From NCBI RefSeq assembly GCF_010725885.1, contig NZ_AP022600.1, positions 248,001 to 312,000 on the forward strand: DNA of 64,000 nt, given 5' to 3'. This stretch comes from Mycolicibacterium tokaiense (GTDB taxonomy: Bacteria; Actinomycetota; Actinomycetes; Mycobacteriales; Mycobacteriaceae). Within the stretch, counting starts at the first letter, position 1. Each line of letters starts with the position of its first letter. A program made the position numbers and the translations under genes. Of this stretch, positions 51,965 to 63,524 are shown in pieces. Below the pieces are notes generated by a model that saw only the letters and a program-made list of their open reading frames with translations, was not told the origin of the DNA and searched no databases.

Positions 51965-54900
51965 GTGTTCGTCGACGGGGGCAACGTGCTCTACAGCGCG
52001 TCAGATCTGGCTGCCGCGGCGCGCTGTGAATACGCCCTGCTGCGGGCCTTCGACGCCAAGCTGGGCTGGGGCCCGCCGGTCGATACCGAGGACCAGCTGC
52101 TGGCACGCACGTCCGCGCTGGGTGACGAACACGAACACCGCCGCCTCGAGGAGTTGCGCGGCCAGTTCGGTGACGAGGTCACCGTCATCGGGCGGCCCAC
52201 CTACACCGGCGGGGGGCTGTCCGCCGCCGCGGCCCACACCCTGCGCGCCGTCACCGACCGGGCGCCGGTGGTGTACCAGGCCGCCATGTTCGACGGCCGC
52301 TTCCTGGGGTTCGCCGACTTCCTGATCCTCGATGACCACCGCTACCGGGTGGCCGACACCAAACTCGCACTCTCGGCCAAGGTCGAGGCCCTGCTGCAGC
52401 TGGCCGCCTACGCCGACACCCTGACCCAGGCCGGCGTCCCGGTGCACGACGAGGCCGAACTGATCCTGGGCAACGGCACCGCAGTCCGCTATCGCCTCGA
52501 CGAGATCATCCCGGTGTACCGCCCGCGGCGCGCGGAGCTGCAGCGTCTGCTCGACGCCCACTTCGCCGCCGGAGCGCCGGTGCGCTGGGAGGACGACGAG
52601 ATCCGGGCCTGCTTCCGCTGCCCCGAGTGCGAGGTCAAGGTGCGCGAGCACGACGATCTGCTGCTGGTCGCGGGGATGCGGGTCAGCCAGCGGGCCCGGT
52701 TGATCGAGGCCGGGGTGACCACCGTCGCCGAGCTGGCCCAGGGCACCGCAGCCGTTCCCGATCTGCCGCAGCGCACCGTCACCGCGCTGCGCGCCCAGGC
52801 TCGGTTGCAGCGCCAACCGCGGATCGACGGCAAACCACCCTACGAGGTGGCCGACGCGCAACCCCTGATGGTGTTGCCCAATCCGGACAAGGGTGACCTG
52901 TTCTTCGACTTCGAAGGTGACCCCCTCTGGACGGCCGACGGCAGCCAGTGGGGCCTGGAATACCTCTTCGGCGTCCTGGATTGCACCGACCGGTTCCAGC
53001 CGCTGTGGGCCCACGACCGCGCCGCCGAGCGGAAAGCGTTGCAGGACTTCCTCAAACTCGTCGCCAAACGCCGCAAGCGCTACCCCGGCATGCACATCTA
53101 CCACTACGCCGCCTACGAGAAGACCGCGCTGCTGCGGCTGGCCGGGCGCCACGGCGTGGGCGAGGACGCGGTGGACGATCTGCTGCGCAACGGCGTACTG
53201 GTGGACCTGTTCCCCTTGGTGCGCAAGAGCATCCGGGTGGGCACCGAGAACTACAGCATCAAGTCGCTCGAGCCGCTGTACATGGGCGCGGAGTTGCGCA
53301 CCGGCGAGGTCACCACCGCCACCGCCTCCATCACCGAGTATGCGCACTACTGCGAACTGCGCGACCAGGGCCGCGACGACGAGGCAGCGGCATTGCTGCA
53401 CGCCATTGCCGAATACAACCTCTACGACTGCCGGTCCACCCGCCGGCTGCGGGACTGGTTGATAGGCATCGCCTTCGAAGCCGGGGTTCCGCCGCTGGGG
53501 GCACAGCCGGTGCGCGACGGCGCTGAGGCCGATGAGGACGACCAGCTGGCCCGCACGCTCGCCGCCTTCGTCGGAGACGACCCGGACGACAGGACTCCCC
53601 CGCAGTCCGCCGTCGCCCTGTTGGCCGCCGCCCGTGGCTACCACCGGCGTGAGGACAAACCGTTCTGGTGGGCCCACTTCGACCGGCTGAACAACCCGGT
53701 GGACGAATGGGGTGAGGACACGGGCGTTTTCTTGGCCGACGGGGCCGAGGTGGTCGCCGACTGGCACATCCCACCGCGGGCCCGCAAACCGCAGCGGCGC
53801 ATCCAGCTCTCCGGTGCGCTGGCCTCAGGTGAGCTGAGCCGGGAGATGTTCGCGCTCTACGCCCCGCCGTCCCCGCCGGGGCTCACCGACGACGTGGAGC
53901 GCCGCGCAGCCGGATCGGTCACGCTTCTCGAGTGCGACGACCTGGAGACACCCACCAGCGTGACGGTGGTCGAACGGGCGGCCAAGGACGGCAGCACCTT
54001 TGACCAGCTGCCGTTCGCGTTGACTCCGGGCTCCCCCATCGCCACCAAGGCGCTGCGCGAATCCATCGACGGCACAGCACAATCGGTGGCCGCCGGGTTG
54101 CCCCGCCTGCCGGAGACCGCCGTGGTGGACCTGCTGTTGCGCCGCCCGCCCCGCACCCGCTCAGGTGCACCGCTGCCGCATGCCGGCGCGCCCGTCGAGG
54201 ACATCACCGCAGCCCTGCTGGACCTCGATTCGTCATACCTCGCGGTGCACGGCCCGCCCGGCACCGGCAAGACCCACACGGCCGCGGCCGTGATCGCGAA
54301 CCTCGTCACGAACGCCCGGTGGCGGGTGGGCGTGGTGGCACAGTCTCATGCGGTGGTGGAGAACCTGTTCTGCGGGCTGCTGCGGGCCGGGGTCGATCCC
54401 GAGGTCATCGCCAAACGCGACACCCGTACCGAGGACGCCCCGTGGCAACAGTTGGACGCCAACGCCCACGCGGCGTTTGTCTCCGAGCATGAGGGATGCG
54501 TGATCGGCGGCACCAGTTGGGATTTCGCGAATGCCGGACGCATCCCACCCGGCTGCCTGGATCTGCTGGTGGTCGAGGAGGCCGGCCAGTTCAGCCTGGC
54601 CAACACCATCGCGGTGGCACCGGCCGCGGCCAACCTGCTGCTGCTGGGAGATCCGCAACAGCTGCCTCAGGTCAGTCAGGGCACCCACCCCGAACCGGTG
54701 GACGAGTCCGCGCTCGGCTGGCTGGTGGACGGCCGGCACACGCTGCCCGACGAACTCGGCTACTTCCTGGACCGCTCCTGGCGGATGCACCCGCAGGTGT
54801 GCGCCGCGGTGTCGCGTCTGTCGTATGACAACCGGCTCACCGCGGTGGACGAGGTGAGCGGTCGGCGTTGCCTCGAGGCAGTGGAACCCGGCGTGCGGGT

Positions 54901-55360
54901 GTTGACCGTCGATCACGAGGGCAATGCCACCGAGAGCCGGGAGGAAGCCGCCGCCATCGTCGCCGAGATCACCGCCATGGTCGGCAGGGCGTGGACCGAC
55001 GAGGACGGCACCCGTCCGCTGACCGCGGCCGACGTCCTGATCGTGACGCCCTACAACGCCCAGGTGGCGACGCTGCGCGAACAGCTGGACGCCGCGGGTC
55101 TGAGTCAGGTGCGTGCCGGGACCGTCGACAAGTTCCAGGGGCAACAGGCGCCTGTGGTGTTCGTGTCGATGGTGGCGTCCTCGATCGACGACGTGCCCCG
55201 CGGGATCTCGTTCCTGCTCAATCGCAATCGGCTCAACGTCGCCGTGAGTCGCGCTCAGTACGCCGCCGTGATCGTGCGTTCGGTATTGCTGACTGAATAC
55301 CTGCCCGGCACACCGGACGGCCTGATCGACCTGGGCGCGTTCCTGACGCTGAGCAGCTAG
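51965..55360 (+). CDS. TM0106 RecB-like nuclease-helicase (Rv1251c-like)
   Basis: A protein of about 1131 residues joining three units. The first (about 1-330) is a TM0106-type RecB-like nuclease: [18 protein letters not shown] holds a PD-(D/E)XK Asp/Lys pair, and CFRCPEC a metal-binding cluster. The second (about 305-500) is an RNase H-like exonuclease fold ([24 protein letters not shown]). The third (about 750-1125) is a superfamily 1 helicase like Dna2/Upf1: Walker [11 protein letters not shown], Walker [22 protein letters not shown] and NVAVSRAQ. It probably processes DNA ends or RNA-DNA hybrids. GTG at 51965 follows TACAGT (51952-51957) by 7 nt, indicating a leaderless start rather than the GTG at 51956. 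Confidence 0.88.
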   Translation: MFVDGGNVLYSASDLAAAARCEYALLRAFDAKLGWGPPVDTEDQLLARTSALGDEHEHRRLEELRGQFGDEVTVIGRPTYTGGGLSAAAAHTLRAVTDRAPVVYQAAMFDGRFLGFADFLILDDHRYRVADTKLALSAKVEALLQLAAYADTLTQAGVPVHDEAELILGNGTAVRYRLDEIIPVYRPRRAELQRLLDAHFAAGAPVRWEDDEIRACFRCPECEVKVREHDDLLLVAGMRVSQRARLIEAGVTTVAELAQGTAAVPDLPQRTVTALRAQARLQRQPRIDGKPPYEVADAQPLMVLPNPDKGDLFFDFEGDPLWTADGSQWGLEYLFGVLDCTDRFQPLWAHDRAAERKALQDFLKLVAKRRKRYPGMHIYHYAAYEKTALLRLAGRHGVGEDAVDDLLRNGVLVDLFPLVRKSIRVGTENYSIKSLEPLYMGAELRTGEVTTATASITEYAHYCELRDQGRDDEAAALLHAIAEYNLYDCRSTRRLRDWLIGIAFEAGVPPLGAQPVRDGAEADEDDQLARTLAAFVGDDPDDRTPPQSAVALLAAARGYHRREDKPFWWAHFDRLNNPVDEWGEDTGVFLADGAEVVADWHIPPRARKPQRRIQLSGALASGELSREMFALYAPPSPPGLTDDVERRAAGSVTLLECDDLETPTSVTVVERAAKDGSTFDQLPFALTPGSPIATKALRESIDGTAQSVAAGLPRLPETAVVDLLLRRPPRTRSGAPLPHAGAPVEDITAALLDLDSSYLAVHGPPGTGKTHTAAAVIANLVTNARWRVGVVAQSHAVVENLFCGLLRAGVDPEVIAKRDTRTEDAPWQQLDANAHAAFVSEHEGCVIGGTSWDFANAGRIPPGCLDLLVVEEAGQFSLANTIAVAPAAANLLLLGDPQQLPQVSQGTHPEPVDESALGWLVDGRHTLPDELGYFLDRSWRMHPQVCAAVSRLSYDNRLTAVDEVSGRRCLEAVEPGVRVLTVDHEGNATESREEAAAIVAEITAMVGRAWTDEDGTRPLTAADVLIVTPYNAQVATLREQLDAAGLSQVRAGTVDKFQGQQAPVVFVSMVASSIDDVPRGISFLLNRNRLNVAVSRAQYAAVIVRSVLLTEYLPGTPDGLIDLGAFLTLSS

Positions 55361-57249
55361 TCGCGGTGCGGGCCCGCATGACGCCCGTATCGCGGCGCGT
55401 CCAGCGGCTCGACGTCGGCCCCCGGGTGTTCGTACGGCGCGATGTCGTCCAGATAGTCGATGTCACGCCCGTAGCTGGGCGCGGCGTCCTCGTCGACCAA
55501 GGAGTTCCAGAACTGCACCGGATCGGCCGGCGTCGCGCGGACCGGGAGTCGATCGGTCAGCGGCTCCACCGCGGGCACCCGGGCGAACTCCTCGGTGCGC
55601 GGGTCGCGGCTCACCGGCAGGTAGGCATCATCGGCGAAGTCGTCGTCGTAATCGTCGTCGTAGTCGTCATCTGCGTAGTCGTCATCGTCGTAGTGGTCAT
55701 CTGCGGCGGCGCGCTCGTCATAGGCGTCCACCGCGGGTATCACCTCGGTCGGGGTGCTCACCGGCACCGCCGCCCGCCGCACCGAGCCGAGCAGGAAGAT
55801 GGCCGCGATCACGCCGAACAGCCCGATGAACGCGGGCAGCAGCAGCGACTGGGACAGGGCGGCGGCGAACGGTTCCCGCAGGAACGCAGGCAGCTCGGTG
55901 ACCGCTCCTTCACCCGGCGGCGGTCCCTGCCCGTCACCGGGCATCTCCGCACTGATGCGGGCCGTCATGAAGGCCGCGATGGCCGCGCTGCCGATGACCG
56001 AACCGACCTGCCGGGTGGCGTTGTAGACCCCGGAGGCGGCACCGGCGAGGTCCGGGGGCAGGTTGCGGGTGGCTGTCGCGGCCAGGGGCGCGAAGATGAA
56101 CGCCGTCGCCACCCCGAGCGCGGTCAGCGGCAGGATCAGCCGCCAGATCGGAGTGCTCGGTGCCATCTCGGCGGACAGCCAGGTCAGCGCGATGGCCAGC
56201 ACGGAGAAGCCGAAACCGACGACCGGACGCGGGTGCGAGCGGTCCACCAGGCGACCGACGAACGGGGCCAGGACACCGGTGGCCACGGCCATGGGTGCGG
56301 TCAGCAGTGCCGACTGGGTGGGCGAGAGCCCGCAGACCGCTTGCGCGAAGAACATCACCGGCACGATGAAGGCGGTGATGACGAAGCCGATGACGGCGCC
56401 GCCGGCGTTGGCCAAGCTGAAGTTGCGATCGGCGAACATCCGCAGCGGGATCAGCGGCTCGTTCGTGTTGACCGCCTGCCAGTAGACGAACGCGCCCATG
56501 AAGGCCAGCCCCGCGACGATCACGAGCCAGATCCACCATGTCCAGCTGTTGGCCTGGCCTTCCTGCAGAGCGAAGACAATCAGGAACATCCCGAGGCCTG
56601 ACAATGCGACGCCGAGCAGGTCGAAACCGCGGTTGGTGGTGGGCAGCACCGGGATCAGCCACACCGCGAGCGCGATGCCCAGCACACCGATTGGAACGTT
56701 GACGATGAAGATCCACTGCCAGCCGAGGCTGTCCACCAGCACGCCACCGGCCAAGGGACCCACCAGGGTGGCGACCCCGGCGGTGGCACCCCAGACGCTC
56801 ATCGCCACACCGCGGCGATCCGGCGGGAAGATGCGGGTGATGGTGGACAGGGTCTGCGGGGTCAGCAGCGCCGCTCCGACACCTTGCAGCACCCGCGCGG
56901 CGATCAGCATGCCGATGGAATCGGACAGGCCGCACCACAGCGACGCGACAGTGAACACCGCCAGGCCGGCGATGTAGAGGTTCTTGGGACCGAACCGGTC
57001 ACCGAGGCGACCTGCCACCAGCAGCGGCACCGCGTAGGCCAGCAGATACGCGCTGGTCACCCAGATCACCGCGTCATAACTGGCGGCGAGGTTCTCCATG
57101 ATGCTCGGGTTCGCGACCGCGACGATGGTCGAGTCGACCAGGATCATGAAGAACCCGATGAGCATCGCCCACAGTGCGTTCCACGGGTTGGTCTGCGCTT
57201 GGGCGGCCGACGGCAACCTCCGGGCGGTCTGCCCGCCGGTTTCCGTCAT
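55357..57249 (-). CDS. DHA2-type MFS efflux pump with acidic tail (Rv1250-like)
   Basis: A 630-residue drug:proton antiporter of the 14-helix DHA2 family, homologous to Rv1250. Motif A ([13 protein letters not shown]), motif C-like [18 protein letters not shown] and the opening [16 protein letters not shown] are typical. The last 130 or so residues are cytoplasmic and unusual, with an Asp/Tyr-rich stretch (about 515-536) and further acidic segments. ATG at 57249 with GGTGGCGG upstream. A copy of the decamer ACTCACTGTC lies 11 bp before the start and also in the operator upstream of the Bcr-type pump. It converges on the helicase gene with a 4-bp overlap. Confidence 0.87.
   Translation of the reverse strand: MTETGGQTARRLPSAAQAQTNPWNALWAMLIGFFMILVDSTIVAVANPSIMENLAASYDAVIWVTSAYLLAYAVPLLVAGRLGDRFGPKNLYIAGLAVFTVASLWCGLSDSIGMLIAARVLQGVGAALLTPQTLSTITRIFPPDRRGVAMSVWGATAGVATLVGPLAGGVLVDSLGWQWIFIVNVPIGVLGIALAVWLIPVLPTTNRGFDLLGVALSGLGMFLIVFALQEGQANSWTWWIWLVIVAGLAFMGAFVYWQAVNTNEPLIPLRMFADRNFSLANAGGAVIGFVITAFIVPVMFFAQAVCGLSPTQSALLTAPMAVATGVLAPFVGRLVDRSHPRPVVGFGFSVLAIALTWLSAEMAPSTPIWRLILPLTALGVATAFIFAPLAATATRNLPPDLAGAASGVYNATRQVGSVIGSAAIAAFMTARISAEMPGDGQGPPPGEGAVTELPAFLREPFAAALSQSLLLPAFIGLFGVIAAIFLLGSVRRAAVPVSTPTEVIPAVDAYDERAAADDHYDDDDYADDDYDDDYDDDFADDAYLPVSRDPRTEEFARVPAVEPLTDRLPVRATPADPVQFWNSLVDEDAAPSYGRDIDYLDDIAPYEHPGADVEPLDAPRYGRHAGPHRD
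55639..55702. repeat. Asp/Tyr codon repeat in efflux pump tail
   Basis: A low-complexity run of GTC/ATC/GTA triplets encodes a [13 protein letters not shown] stretch in the C-terminal tail of the DHA2 pump. Near-identical 9- to 12-bp units recur, so length variation by slippage between strains is likely. Confidence 0.7.
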
Positions 57250-57259
57250 ACCGCCACCC

Positions 57260-57269
57260 ACTCACTGTC
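57260..57269. promoter_or_regulatory. Shared decamer upstream of DHA2 pump
   Basis: ACTCACTGTC occurs here and at 58630-58639, in the divergent region of the Bcr-type pump. This suggests one regulator acting on both pump genes. A single half-site is present here. Confidence 0.35.
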
Positions 57270-57331
57270 GATCGATGCCTCCGGGCATGGTGCCACCTCA
57301 ACCTGTCACGCTCACGCGGAGGGGACCGATC

Positions 57332-58570
57332 TCAGGCGGCTTCGGCGGCCAGTTCGGAGCGCGCGGGTGCAGTGTCGGTGGCGGCCTGTCGCACCGACAG
57401 CAGGGCGACCAGCGCGATGACGACACTGACTGCCATCACCGCAGCCATGGCCACCTCGTCATTGCCCAGCACGCCGACCAGCGGCGCCACCAGCGCGCCG
57501 AGCCCGAACTGTGCGGCACCCATCAGAGCCGCAGCGGTGCCGGCGGATTCCGGGTGCCGCGACAGCGCCAACGCGGGTGCATTGGGCATGACGAGGCCCA
57601 TCGCGGCCAGGATGGTCCACACCGGGATCAGGAAGCCCCACACGCCACCGGTGTGCGTCAGCGCCATGGCGACGAACACCACGCTGGCCACCACCGCCGC
57701 GCTCAGCGCGGTGAGAACGATCCGCATCGGCGAGAACCACTTGAGCAGCACGGGGTTGGCCTGCGTCGACGCGATCAGCGCCACGGCACCGGCGCCGAAG
57801 AGCAACGCGAAGTCCTGCTGATTGACCCCATAGCGGTCCTGCAGCACAAACGCCGCACCGGCGATGTAGGCGAACAATCCGGCCATGGCCAGGGCCGCCA
57901 CCGACACCAGCACCACGAACCGGGCATCGCGGAGCAACCGGACGTAGGTACGTGCGACCCCACCGATCCGCAGCGGCGGGCGATGCGAGGGCGGCAGCGT
58001 CTCCGGCAGAGCGAGCGCCCCCATCAGCAGCAGCAGCCCGGCCATCACCACCAGAGCGGCGAACACCCACCGCCACGAACCGTGCAACAGCACACCGGCA
58101 CCCAGCGAGGGGGCCAGCACGGGCGCCGCCCCGAGCACCAGCATCAGCCGCGACATCATCGTGGCCGCGGCGCGCTCGCGATAGAGGTCGCCGACCACAG
58201 CCAGCGCCACCACCATGCCCGCAGCCGCGCCCATGCCCTGCAGCACGCGCCCGAACCCGAGCACCGCCACGTTGGGCGCCGCCATACAGATCAACGAGGC
58301 GACGATGTGCAGCGCGATGCCCGCCATGAGTGGGCGCCGGCGGCCCAACGAATCCGACAGCGGACCGATGATCAGCTGCCCGAGCGCCAACCCGGCCAAG
58401 GTGCCGGTCAGAGTCAACTGCACCACCGAGGACGTCACCGAGAGGTCCTCGCCGATGGTGGGCAGCGCAGGCAGATACATGTCGATGGTCAGCGGACCGA
58501 GGGCCACCAGGGCGCCGAGGACCAGGATCATTCGGATGCGGTTGGGTGCCGCCTGCTCGGAAAAGACCAC
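57332..58570 (-). CDS. Bcr/CflA-type MFS efflux pump
   Basis: A 412-residue 12-helix transporter of the Bcr/CflA (DHA1) family. The opening LGALVALGPLTIDMYLPALP is the family hallmark, with motif A GPLSDSLGRRRPL and the FGRVLQGMGAAAGMV segment. It would export drugs or dipeptide-like compounds. GTG at 58570. It has no counterpart at this position in M. tuberculosis, so it was inserted between the Rv1249c and Rv1250 homologues, next to another pump. Confidence 0.88.
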   Translation of the reverse strand: MVFSEQAAPNRIRMILVLGALVALGPLTIDMYLPALPTIGEDLSVTSSVVQLTLTGTLAGLALGQLIIGPLSDSLGRRRPLMAGIALHIVASLICMAAPNVAVLGFGRVLQGMGAAAGMVVALAVVGDLYRERAAATMMSRLMLVLGAAPVLAPSLGAGVLLHGSWRWVFAALVVMAGLLLLMGALALPETLPPSHRPPLRIGGVARTYVRLLRDARFVVLVSVAALAMAGLFAYIAGAAFVLQDRYGVNQQDFALLFGAGAVALIASTQANPVLLKWFSPMRIVLTALSAAVVASVVFVAMALTHTGGVWGFLIPVWTILAAMGLVMPNAPALALSRHPESAGTAAALMGAAQFGLGALVAPLVGVLGNDEVAMAAVMAVSVVIALVALLSVRQAATDTAPARSELAAEAA

Positions 58571-58617
58571 GCTCTACAACAGCATCGACAGTCAATGAAT
58601 TTCTTCCCGACACCCCC

Positions 58618-58639
58618 GACAGTGACCGGACTCACTGTC
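58618..58639. promoter_or_regulatory. Perfect 8-bp inverted repeat, efflux operator
   Basis: GACAGTGA (58618-58625), 6 bp, TCACTGTC (58632-58639) is a perfect inverted repeat in the divergent gap between the Bcr-type pump and the Rv1249c-like gene. An extra GACAGTCA half-site lies nearby (58587-58594). It is typical of a TetR or MarR repressor site. Confidence 0.55.
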
Positions 58640-58710
58640 AGGCACCGACCCGGCCCGCCGTTCGTTGCCTTTTCGCTAGCCTTGACAGCAAGGACGTCCA
58701 GGGAGGCTCG

Positions 58711-59463
58711 GTGAACATGGAACGGTCCCGCGACAAACACGTAGTGCGCTCGGCTCCGGACCTGCCCGCCAACGCGGAGGCAGACCCGGGTACCGCGGCG
58801 AAGGTGCTCTCCCACCTCATCGAGACCGGCTCCCGCGTGCAGGCACCGGCCGTCAAGGCCTATGTGGATCGGCTGCGTGCCGCCGACCCGACCGCCACCC
58901 CGGCCGAGATCGTCGCCAAGCTGGAGAAGCGCTACCTGGCCGCGGTGATGGCCAGCGGCGCGGCCGTGGGGTCGGCGGCGGCGTTCCCGGGAGTCGGGAC
59001 CCTGGTGGCGATGTCGGCAGTGGCCGGCGAAACCGTGGTGTTCCTCGAGGCCACCGCGGTGTTCGTACTGGCGGTGGCCGAGGTCCACGGGATCGGGGCC
59101 GAGCACCGGGAACGCCGACGGGCGCTGGTGCTCTCGGTGCTGGTCGGCGAGGACAGCAAGGGCGCGGTGGCCGACCTCATCGGGCCCGGCCGCACCAGCG
59201 GAGCCTGGCTCACCGAGGGTGCAGCCTCGCTGCCGCTGCCCGCGGTGTCGCAGCTGAACTCGCGGCTGGTGAAGTTCTTCGTCAAGAAGTACGCACTGAA
59301 GCGCGGCGCTCTGGCGTTCGGCAAGATGCTTCCGGTCGGCATCGGCGCCGTGATCGGAGGCGGCGGCAACCGGCTGATGGGACGCAAGATCGTCAAGAAC
59401 GCACAAGCGGCCTTCGGCCCCGCCCCCGGCCGGTGGCCGGGCACCCTGCATGTGTTGCGCTGA
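58711..59463 (+). CDS. Membrane-associated protein, Rv1249c-like
   Basis: A 250-residue protein homologous to Rv1249c. The charged N-terminal part (about 1-70) is helical. It is followed by hydrophobic glycine/alanine-rich segments (ASGAAVGSAAAFPGVGTLVAM, VVFLEATAVFVLAVAEV) and a C-terminal hydrophobic GKMLPVGIGAVIGGGGNRLMG typical of EcsC-like/DUF-type proteins. Function unknown. GGGAGG lies 4 nt before the GTG at 58711 and 10 nt before an in-frame ATG at 58717; either could serve. A -10 candidate TAGCCT lies at 58677-58682. It reads toward kgd with a 189-bp gap. Confidence 0.82.
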   Translation: MNMERSRDKHVVRSAPDLPANAEADPGTAAKVLSHLIETGSRVQAPAVKAYVDRLRAADPTATPAEIVAKLEKRYLAAVMASGAAVGSAAAFPGVGTLVAMSAVAGETVVFLEATAVFVLAVAEVHGIGAEHRERRRALVLSVLVGEDSKGAVADLIGPGRTSGAWLTEGAASLPLPAVSQLNSRLVKFFVKKYALKRGALAFGKMLPVGIGAVIGGGGNRLMGRKIVKNAQAAFGPAPGRWPGTLHVLR

Positions 59464-59652
59464 GCCGCCGGCGACCGCGGCGGAACTGTGCACAACGTCT
59501 CCGCTGCCGGCATGGTCTGACGTACAGCACACGCGATAGCCTTTAGTGCGGCGAAACACGCCCTATGTGGCAAGCAGCCACCGCAGACCGCTTGCCCGAG
59601 AACCGCAGAAGACACAGAACTAAAGAGCACTGAATCGAGGCGAGCAGCTGCT
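59464..59652 (+). promoter_or_regulatory. kgd promoter and leader
   Basis: This 189-bp gap has no gene. A -10 candidate TAGCCT lies at 59534-59539, leaving a leader of about 105 nt before the kgd GTG, with GAGGCGAG as the ribosome site. The same TAGCCT hexamer precedes the Rv1249c-like gene. Confidence 0.45.
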
Positions 59653-62600
59653 GTGAGCAGTACAAGTTCACCATTCGGGCAGAACGAATGGTTGGTCGAG
59701 GAGATGTACCAGAAGTTTCGCGAGGACCCGTCCTCGGTGGATCCGAGTTGGCACGAGTTCCTGGTCGATTACAACCCCGACCACGCGAGTGACACCCCCG
59801 CAGCCTCGAGCGCCGCCCCGACCAAGGCCGCCGCCCCGGCCAACGGCCGCGCCCAGGCACCCGTGGCGCCCCCGGAGCCCAAGCCCGCTCCCCCGCCCGT
59901 CAAGCAGGCCCCGCCCGCCAAGACCCCGCCGACCAGTAACGGCGCCTCCGCACCCACTCAGCAGCCCACACCGGCCAAGCCGGCCGAGAAGCCGGCCGCC
60001 GCCAAGGAGCCTGCGGGCGCCGGCGACGAGACCCAGGTGCTGCGTGGTGCCGCCGCAGCGGTCGTCAAGAACATGAACATCTCGCTGGAGGTGCCCACCG
60101 CCACCAGCGTGCGGGCCATCCCGGCCAAGGCGATGATCGACAACCGGATCGTCATCAACAACCACCTCAAGCGCACCCGCGGCGGCAAGATCAGCTTCAC
60201 CCACCTGCTGGGCTACGCGATCGTGCAGGGCGTCAAGAAGTTCCCGAACATGAACCGGCACTTCGCCGAGATCGACGGCAAGCCGAATGCCGTCACACCA
60301 GCGCATACCAATCTGGGCCTGGCCATCGATCTGCAGGGCAAGAACGGCAGCCGCTCGCTGGTGGTCGCGGCCATCAAGGGTTGCGAGACCATGAAGTTCG
60401 GGCAGTTCATCGCGGCCTACGAGGACATCGTGCGCCGCGCGCGCGACGGCAAGCTCACCGCCGAGGACTTCGCCGGTGTGACCATCTCGCTGACCAACCC
60501 CGGCACACTGGGCACCGTCCACTCGGTGCCGCGGCTGATGTCCGGCCAGGGCGCGATCATCGGCGCCGGCGCCATGGAGTACCCCGCCGAGTTCCAGGGC
60601 GCCAGCGAGGAACGCATTGCCGAGCTGGGCATGGGCAAGCTGATCACCCTGACGTCGACCTACGACCACCGGATCATCCAGGGCGCCGAGTCCGGCGACT
60701 TCCTGCGCACCGTGCACCAACTGCTGCTGGCCGACGAGTTCTGGGACGAGATCTTCTTCGAACTCGGCATCCCTTACGAGCCGGTCCGCTGGCGCACCGA
60801 CAACCCCGATTCGATCGCCGACAAGAACGCCCGGATTATCGAGCTGATCGCGGCCTACCGCAACCGCGGTCACCTGATGGCCGACACCGATCCGCTGCGT
60901 CTGGACAAGACCCGTTTCCGCAGCCACCCGGACCTCGACGTGCTGTCGCACGGACTGACGCTGTGGGATCTGGACCGCGAATTCAAGGTCGACGGCTTTG
61001 CCGGCGCCGAGTACAAGAAGCTGCGCGACGTGCTCTCGGTGCTGCGGGACGCCTACTGCCGCCATGTCGGTGTGGAGTACACCCACATCCTCGAACCCGA
61101 GCAGCAGAAGTGGCTGCAGGACCGCATCGAGGTCAAGCACGACAAGCCGACGGTGGCCCAGCAGAAGTACATCCTGAGCCGGCTCAACGCCGCCGAGGCC
61201 TTCGAGACCTTCCTCCAGACCAAATACGTCGGGCAGAAGCGATTCTCGCTGGAGGGCGCTGAAACCATCATCCCGATGATGGACGCGGCGATCGACCAGT
61301 GCGCCGAGCACGGCCTCGACGAGGTGGTCATCGGCATGCCCCACCGCGGCCGGCTCAACGTACTGGCCAACATCGTCGGCAAGCCGTACGCGCAGATCTT
61401 CAGCGAGTTCGAGGGCAACCTCAACCCGTCGCAGGCCCATGGCTCCGGCGACGTGAAATACCACCTGGGCGCCACCGGCACCTACATCCAGATGTTCGGC
61501 GACAACGACATCGAGGTGTCGCTGACGGCCAACCCGTCGCACCTGGAGGCCGTCGATCCCGTACTCGAGGGATTGGTCCGGGCCAAGCAGGACCTGCTCA
61601 ACAAGGGCGACGGCGCTGACGGTTTCAGTGTTGTGCCGCTGATGCTGCACGGTGACGCCGCCTTCGCCGGTCAGGGTGTGGTGGCCGAGACGCTGAACCT
61701 GGCGCTGCTGCGCGGTTACCGCACCGGCGGCACCATCCACATGATCGTCAACAATCAGGTCGGTTTCACCACCTCACCGGAGAACTCCCGGTCCTCCGAG
61801 TACTGCACCGACGTGGCAAAGATGATCGGAGCGCCGATCTTCCACGTCAACGGCGACGATCCCGAAGCCTGCGTGTGGGTGGCCAAGCTGGCCGTCGACT
61901 TCCGGCAGAAGTTCAAGAAGGACGTCGTGATCGACATGCTGTGCTACCGCCGCCGCGGGCACAACGAGGGTGACGACCCGTCGATGACGCAGCCCGCGAT
62001 GTACGACGTGATCGATCACAAGCGCGGTGTCCGCAAGTCCTACACCGAAGCGCTGATCGGCCGTGGCGACATCTCGATGAAGGAAGCCGAGGACGCCCTG
62101 CGCGATTACCAGGGGCAGTTGGAGCGGGTGTTCAACGAGGTGCGCGAGCTGGAGAAGCACGCCGTCGAACCCAGCGAGTCCGTGGAGTCCGAGCAGCTGC
62201 CGGCCAAGGGCCTGACCACCGCGGTGGACAAGTCGCTGCTGGCCAAGATCGGCGACGCCCACCTGGCCATCCCGGACGGCTTCACCGTGCACCCCCGCGT
62301 CAAGCCGGTGCTGGAGAAGCGCCGCGAGATGGCCTACGAGGGCAAGGTGGACTGGGCGTTCGGCGAACTGCTGGCGCTGGGCTCACTGGTCAACGAGGGC
62401 AAGCTGATCCGCCTGTCCGGCCAGGACTCCCGTCGCGGCACCTTCACCCAGCGGCACTCGGTGGTGATCGACCGCAAGACCGGCGAGGAGTTCACCCCGC
62501 TGCAACTGCTGGCACTCAACGAGGACGGCACACCGACAGGCGGCAAGTTCCTGGTGTACGACTCGGCGCTGTCGGAGTTCGCCGCGGTGGGCTTCGAGTA

Positions 62601-63405
62601 CGGCTACTCGGTGGGCAACCCCGAGGCGCTGGTGCTGTGGGAGGCGCAGTTCGGCGATTTCGTCAACGGCGCCCAGTCGATCATCGACGAGTTCATCAGC
62701 TCCGGTGAGGCCAAGTGGGGTCAGCTGTCCGATGTGGTGCTGCTGCTGCCGCACGGCCATGAAGGGCAGGGCCCGGACCACACCTCGGGTCGCATCGAGC
62801 GGTTCCTGCAGCTGTGCGCGGAAGGGTCGATGACGGTGGCCCAGCCGTCGACCCCGGCCAACTACTTCCACCTGCTGCGCCGGCATTCCCTGGACGGGAT
62901 CCACCGCCCGCTGATCGTGTTCACCCCGAAGTCGATGCTGCGCAACAAGGCCGCGGTCAGCGACATCAAGGAGTTCACCGAGGCCAAGTTCCAGTCGATC
63001 ATGGAGGAGCCGTCGTACACCGACGGCGAAGGCGACCGGTCCAAGGTGCAGCGGATCCTGCTGTGCAGCGGCAAGCTGTACTACGACCTGGCCGCCCGCA
63101 AGGCCAAGGACAAGCGTGAGGACATCGCGATCGTGCGCGTCGAGCAGCTCTACCCGCTGCCCCCGCGCCGGCTGGGCCGCACGCTGGACGCCTACCCGAA
63201 TGCGCAGCAGTTCTACTGGGTGCAGGAGGAGCCGGCCAACCAGGGTGCATGGCCGACCTTCGGACTGGCGCTGCCGGAGTTGTTGCCGGAGAAGCTGACC
63301 GGGATCAGGCGGGTGTCGCGACGGGCCATGAGCGCGCCGTCGTCGGGCTCGTCGAAGGTGCACGCGGTCGAGCACCAGGAGATTCTGGACGAGGCGTTCA
63401 ACTGA
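59653..63405 (+). CDS. kgd: Multifunctional 2-oxoglutarate metabolism enzyme Kgd
   Basis: A 1250-residue Kgd/SucA enzyme of the TCA cycle. Residues 1-42 ([20 protein letters not shown]) are the E1o N-terminal helix. A Pro/Ala/Lys linker (about 45-122) follows. Residues about 125-360 are an E2o-type succinyltransferase domain with catalytic His339 (TYDHR). The rest is the ThDP-dependent E1 part ([22 protein letters not shown] near 665; VNNQVGF near 700). It works as the 2-oxoglutarate dehydrogenase E1-E2 component with E3/E2p, as a 2-oxoglutarate decarboxylase, and as a 2-hydroxy-3-oxoadipate synthase. The N-terminal part and linker are where GarA-type inhibition acts. The start is GTG at 59653. 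Followed by a strong hairpin. Confidence 0.95.
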   Translation: MSSTSSPFGQNEWLVEEMYQKFREDPSSVDPSWHEFLVDYNPDHASDTPAASSAAPTKAAAPANGRAQAPVAPPEPKPAPPPVKQAPPAKTPPTSNGASAPTQQPTPAKPAEKPAAAKEPAGAGDETQVLRGAAAAVVKNMNISLEVPTATSVRAIPAKAMIDNRIVINNHLKRTRGGKISFTHLLGYAIVQGVKKFPNMNRHFAEIDGKPNAVTPAHTNLGLAIDLQGKNGSRSLVVAAIKGCETMKFGQFIAAYEDIVRRARDGKLTAEDFAGVTISLTNPGTLGTVHSVPRLMSGQGAIIGAGAMEYPAEFQGASEERIAELGMGKLITLTSTYDHRIIQGAESGDFLRTVHQLLLADEFWDEIFFELGIPYEPVRWRTDNPDSIADKNARIIELIAAYRNRGHLMADTDPLRLDKTRFRSHPDLDVLSHGLTLWDLDREFKVDGFAGAEYKKLRDVLSVLRDAYCRHVGVEYTHILEPEQQKWLQDRIEVKHDKPTVAQQKYILSRLNAAEAFETFLQTKYVGQKRFSLEGAETIIPMMDAAIDQCAEHGLDEVVIGMPHRGRLNVLANIVGKPYAQIFSEFEGNLNPSQAHGSGDVKYHLGATGTYIQMFGDNDIEVSLTANPSHLEAVDPVLEGLVRAKQDLLNKGDGADGFSVVPLMLHGDAAFAGQGVVAETLNLALLRGYRTGGTIHMIVNNQVGFTTSPENSRSSEYCTDVAKMIGAPIFHVNGDDPEACVWVAKLAVDFRQKFKKDVVIDMLCYRRRGHNEGDDPSMTQPAMYDVIDHKRGVRKSYTEALIGRGDISMKEAEDALRDYQGQLERVFNEVRELEKHAVEPSESVESEQLPAKGLTTAVDKSLLAKIGDAHLAIPDGFTVHPRVKPVLEKRREMAYEGKVDWAFGELLALGSLVNEGKLIRLSGQDSRRGTFTQRHSVVIDRKTGEEFTPLQLLALNEDGTPTGGKFLVYDSALSEFAAVGFEYGYSVGNPEALVLWEAQFGDFVNGAQSIIDEFISSGEAKWGQLSDVVLLLPHGHEGQGPDHTSGRIERFLQLCAEGSMTVAQPSTPANYFHLLRRHSLDGIHRPLIVFTPKSMLRNKAAVSDIKEFTEAKFQSIMEEPSYTDGEGDRSKVQRILLCSGKLYYDLAARKAKDKREDIAIVRVEQLYPLPPRRLGRTLDAYPNAQQFYWVQEEPANQGAWPTFGLALPELLPEKLTGIRRVSRRAMSAPSSGSSKVHAVEHQEILDEAFN

Positions 63406-63422
63406 GGTTCTGACGCCGAGAC

Positions 63423-63467
63423 TGCACGCAGTGCGGGGTTTTCTTCGGAATCCCCGCACTGTGTGCA
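63423..63467 (+). terminator. kgd terminator hairpin
   Basis: Arms 63423-63438 and 63452-63467 pair over 16 nt with one mismatch around a T-rich 13-nt loop, 17 bp after the kgd stop. It is a good intrinsic-type terminator for kgd, though without a trailing T-run. Confidence 0.7.
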
Positions 63468-63524
63468 TTGTCGAGGTTCGTCGGTCGAGGCACCAGGTCG
63501 GCGTGCGTCGGTCAAGATGGGGCG

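Noticed and set aside
59668..61740. 690-residue open frame opposite kgd
   Set aside because: It is a high-GC shadow of the E1/E2 gene, with no family motifs and no ribosome site.
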